Origin: Candidatus Eiseniibacteriota bacterium
GTDB lineage: Bacteria > Joyebacterota > Joyebacteria > Joyebacterales > Joyebacteraceae
DNA length: 45,378 bases
Assembly (NCBI GenBank): GCA_030595835.1
Contig: JAUVLG010000013.1
Coordinates: 1 to 45,378 of the forward strand
Direction of reading: 5' to 3'
Shown in pieces: positions 43,384-45,378 of the stretch. The translations under genes and the position numbers were made by a program. Under the pieces are notes generated by a model. That model was not told the DNA's origin. It was given only the letters and a program-made list of their open reading frames with translations, and ran no database searches. Numbering within the stretch: position 1 is the stretch's first letter; every line of letters begins with the position of its first letter.

Positions 43384-45176
43384 GCTGCCTCCTGCGCCGC
43401 GAACTGAAGATCAAAGAGGTCACGGTAGATACCACCCGCGGCGTAGAGCTCGTCGTGCGAGCCTTCCTCCACGAGCCGGCCCTCGTGCATGACGAGGATC
43501 CGGTCCACCGTCTTGATGGTCGAGAGCCTGTGCGCCACAATGAGCGACGTGCGGCCCTCGAGCAAATGGTCCAGCGAATCTTGTAGTCTGCGCTCGGTCG
43601 CCGGGTCGACCGACGACGTCGCCTCGTCGAGGATCAGAATGTCCGGGTCGTCCACGATGGCGCGCGCGAAGCACAGGAGCTGCCGCTCCCCCATCGAGAG
43701 GTTAGACCCGCCTTCCGAGAGCTCGGTCTCGTACCCGTCCGGCAGCCGCTCTACCATGGCCTCCGCCTGCACGACGCGCAGCGCTCGGTCCATCGCCTCG
43801 CGCGGGATGTCGTCGCGGAGCACCCTCAGGTTGTCCTCGAGCGACCCGGGGAACAGGTGGATGTCCTGAAGCACGAGCCCGATCTTCTTCCTCCACTCCT
43901 TCTGCTGGTAGCGACGGACGTCGTGGCCGTCGATGGTGATGCTCCCGCGGGTGGGGTCGTAGAAGCGGAGAAGCAGGCTCGTGATGGTCGTCTTCCCGCC
44001 GCCCGACAGCCCGACGAGCGCCACCTTCTGCCCCCTCGGCACATCGAAGCTCACACCGTCCAGCGCCTTCGCGCCGCCGTCGTACTCGAAGGTCACATCC
44101 TCGAACGCGATCGAGTCCCACTCACGCGGGATGTCGCGAACCGCGTCGGGGCGGTCCGCCGTACGAGACGCCGTGTCGAGAATGCCGAACACCCGGTCGG
44201 CGGAGGCGAACGCGCGCTGCAGGAAGTTGAGCTGCTCCGAGAACATGATGAGCGGGAAGAAAAGCCTCCGCGTGTACTCGATGAAGAGGACGAGCGTGCC
44301 TACGGTCATCGCGACACCGAAGACGCTGCGCGCTCCGATCCAGATAATGACCATGACGGCCGCGATCTCGGCCGAAGCGAACGCGCCCCAGAACGCGTGC
44401 TGCCGGAAGTAGACGCGTATCTCCTTCGCGTACTTGTCCGTGTTGAGTTTCGCCAGGTCCATCTGGGCCTTCTCGGTGTAGCCGAAGATCTGGAGCACCG
44501 GGATGCCCTGGACGTACTCCGCAAGAAACGTCGAGATGCGTGCGTAGAGCTTCCGCACGGTGTGAAACGCGCCGCGGATGTACTTCAGGAAGAAGTAGGT
44601 CCCGATCACGATGGGCAACATCAGGACGATGATCGAGAGCGTCACCTTAACGTCCACGGCCAGCATCACGCCGAGCGTGCCCGCGAGGAGCACGACGTTC
44701 CGGAACAGCGCAATCGCGAAATCGGAGAAGAGATTCCTCAGGCGCTCGACGTCCGCCTCAACCCGGGCCATCAGCTTGCCCGGAGGGTTCTTGTCGAAGT
44801 AGGCAAGCGAGAGCCCCATCAGGTGGCTGAAGACCTGTTCGCGCAGCTTGGTTATGATCTCGAGGCCGACGCGGGAGACCATGATGACCTGTATGTAGGC
44901 GACCCACATGCCCACGGCGTAGAGGGCGGCGTACATGAGACCCCGGATGAGGACGCCGGTCCCGTCCTTAGCCGGGATGTCGGTGTCGAGCACGTGACGT
45001 ATGATGAGCGGTCCGCCCAGCTCGGCCGCGACCGTGATGAAGAGCAGCGCGAGCGCTCCCGCGAGCGTTCGCCTGTGGGGTTTGAAGAGCGGCAGGATAC
45101 GCCGGAGCATCACGCGGAGCGGTATCCTCCGTACGTGCTGCTCGTCCTCTTCGATGTCTTCGTCGTGCCACCACAT
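43380..45176 (-). CDS. Heterodimeric ABC exporter subunit with canonical Walker B
   Basis: 598 residues. Transmembrane domain about 35-340, ATPase domain after that: Walker A GLSGGGKTT (389-397), Q-loop LVLQDIHLF, signature LSMGE (493-497) in place of LSGGQ, Walker B ILILDE (513-518) with the catalytic Glu518, D-loop SSVD and H-loop IVAHRLST. The degenerate signature pairs with the partner's degenerate Walker B to form one inactive site, leaving one active site per dimer. ATG at 45174-45176 has GGAGG 11 nt upstream; an upstream ATG at 45230 lacks a ribosome site. First gene of the pair. The N-terminus WWHDEDIEEDEQ is acidic and probably cytoplasmic. Confidence 0.9.
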   Translation of the reverse strand: MWWHDEDIEEDEQHVRRIPLRVMLRRILPLFKPHRRTLAGALALLFITVAAELGGPLIIRHVLDTDIPAKDGTGVLIRGLMYAALYAVGMWVAYIQVIMVSRVGLEIITKLREQVFSHLMGLSLAYFDKNPPGKLMARVEADVERLRNLFSDFAIALFRNVVLLAGTLGVMLAVDVKVTLSIIVLMLPIVIGTYFFLKYIRGAFHTVRKLYARISTFLAEYVQGIPVLQIFGYTEKAQMDLAKLNTDKYAKEIRVYFRQHAFWGAFASAEIAAVMVIIWIGARSVFGVAMTVGTLVLFIEYTRRLFFPLIMFSEQLNFLQRAFASADRVFGILDTASRTADRPDAVRDIPREWDSIAFEDVTFEYDGGAKALDGVSFDVPRGQKVALVGLSGGGKTTITSLLLRFYDPTRGSITIDGHDVRRYQQKEWRKKIGLVLQDIHLFPGSLEDNLRVLRDDIPREAMDRALRVVQAEAMVERLPDGYETELSEGGSNLSMGERQLLCFARAIVDDPDILILDEATSSVDPATERRLQDSLDHLLEGRTSLIVAHRLSTIKTVDRILVMHEGRLVEEGSHDELYAAGGIYRDLFDLQFAAQEAA

Positions 45177-45244
45177 GCTTCGGTTCGCCTCCAGGCGGAG
45201 CGGGCGGGACAGCCGGGCTGCCCCGTTCATACTTGTGATATGCG

Positions 45245-45269
45245 AAAACGGCACGCTTTCGCGGTGCCG
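45245..45269 (-). terminator. Stem-loop with T4 in the ABC leader
   Basis: On the minus strand CGGCAC, a bulged C, GC, GAAA tetraloop, GC, GTGCCG, followed by TTTT (45245-45248). It looks like an intrinsic terminator or attenuator between the predicted promoter and the ABC gene. If transcription starts near 45268 as predicted, the hairpin is at the very 5' end and would more likely stabilise the RNA than terminate it. Confidence 0.5.
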
Positions 45270-45274
45270 TGCAG

Positions 45275-45303
45275 ATTGTAGTGGTTGGGACGCAACGATG
45301 CAA
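45275..45303 (-). promoter_or_regulatory. Candidate promoter for the ABC exporter pair
   Basis: Minus-strand TTGCAT (45298-45303), a 17-bp spacer, TACAAT (45275-45280, five of six). Start near 45268, leader about 92 nt with the hairpin at its beginning. The -35 is weak (three of six). Confidence 0.5.
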
Positions 45304-45339
45304 AGGAATAGGGGCCTCTGAGCGGCCGCACGCACGGAC

Positions 45340-45369
45340 AGAGACCCGGGGCAACCGCCCCGGGCCTCT
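45340..45369. terminator. Hairpin at the right edge
   Basis: Stem CCCGGGGC / GCCCCGGG with AACC loop, extended by an AGAG / CTCT pairing after one mismatch (45340-45369). It may end a minus-strand gene lying beyond the window, or act in either direction: T-rich bases follow on the plus side (TCTTG) and on the minus side (GTCCG follows TCTC). The upstream gene is not visible. Confidence 0.5.
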
Positions 45370-45378
45370 TCTCTTGAC

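Overview
The window is GC-rich, densely packed chromosomal DNA from a diderm (Gram-negative type) bacterium. Evidence for an outer membrane: an apolipoprotein N-acyltransferase, a lipoprotein-anchored phosphatase, type IV pilus / type II secretion genes, and a secreted protein ending in a FlgD/T9SS-type C-terminal sorting domain. That combination, with many GTG and TTG starts behind strong GGAGG sites, suggests an uncultured lineage of or near the FCB group (for example Eisenbacteria, Krumholzibacteriota or Latescibacterota). The phylum is inference. There are no rRNA, tRNA, CRISPR, phage or insertion-sequence genes that I can see.

Layout. (1) 16-7310, minus: a type IV pilus/T2SS cluster cut by the left edge, with three tandem paralogous PilX/GspK-like proteins, then the PilB/GspE ATPase and the PilC/GspF platform protein. 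(2) 7581-18369, minus: a long housekeeping run, fusA-like EF-G, yebC, ruvC, ruvA, ruvB, queH, queA, tgt, apgM, lnt. It combines Holliday-junction resolution with the last three steps of queuosine modification (QueA and QueH acting after TGT). (3) 18636-20468, plus: a PpiD/SurA-like periplasmic folding factor, divergent from fusA across two matching promoters. (4) 20710-26364, minus: dapL, folB, folK, deoxynucleoside kinase, panB, panC, a HIT protein and a LytR_C-domain protein, mostly folate and pantothenate biosynthesis. (5) 26549-28764, minus: two secreted proteins. (6) 29040-31544, plus: an unusual membrane protein joining a UbiA-type prenyltransferase domain to a TPR domain. (7) 31573-38870, minus: a six-gene operon behind a strong promoter, with two alkaline-phosphatase-superfamily enzymes, a 64-residue protein, a three-helix membrane protein with Oxa1/EMC3-like layout, a PHP phosphoesterase and a DUF89 phosphatase. 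(8) 39145-41324, plus: a remnant of an EamA-type transporter, a secreted hypothetical protein and a sugar nucleotidyltransferase. (9) 41401-45176, minus: a heterodimeric ABC exporter.

The parts least explained by known pathways are the phosphatase/membrane-protein operon (region 7), the UbiA-TPR fusion, and the triplicated PilX-like proteins, which share a paired-cysteine and C-terminal motif. Non-coding structure includes a 26-bp near-perfect inverted repeat between ruvB and queH, a 21-bp tandem repeat that contains the stop codon of the LytR_C gene, and a 5' stem-loop in the ABC leader. Start codons were chosen from Shine-Dalgarno spacing and overlap with neighbours, and many differ from the longest open frame.
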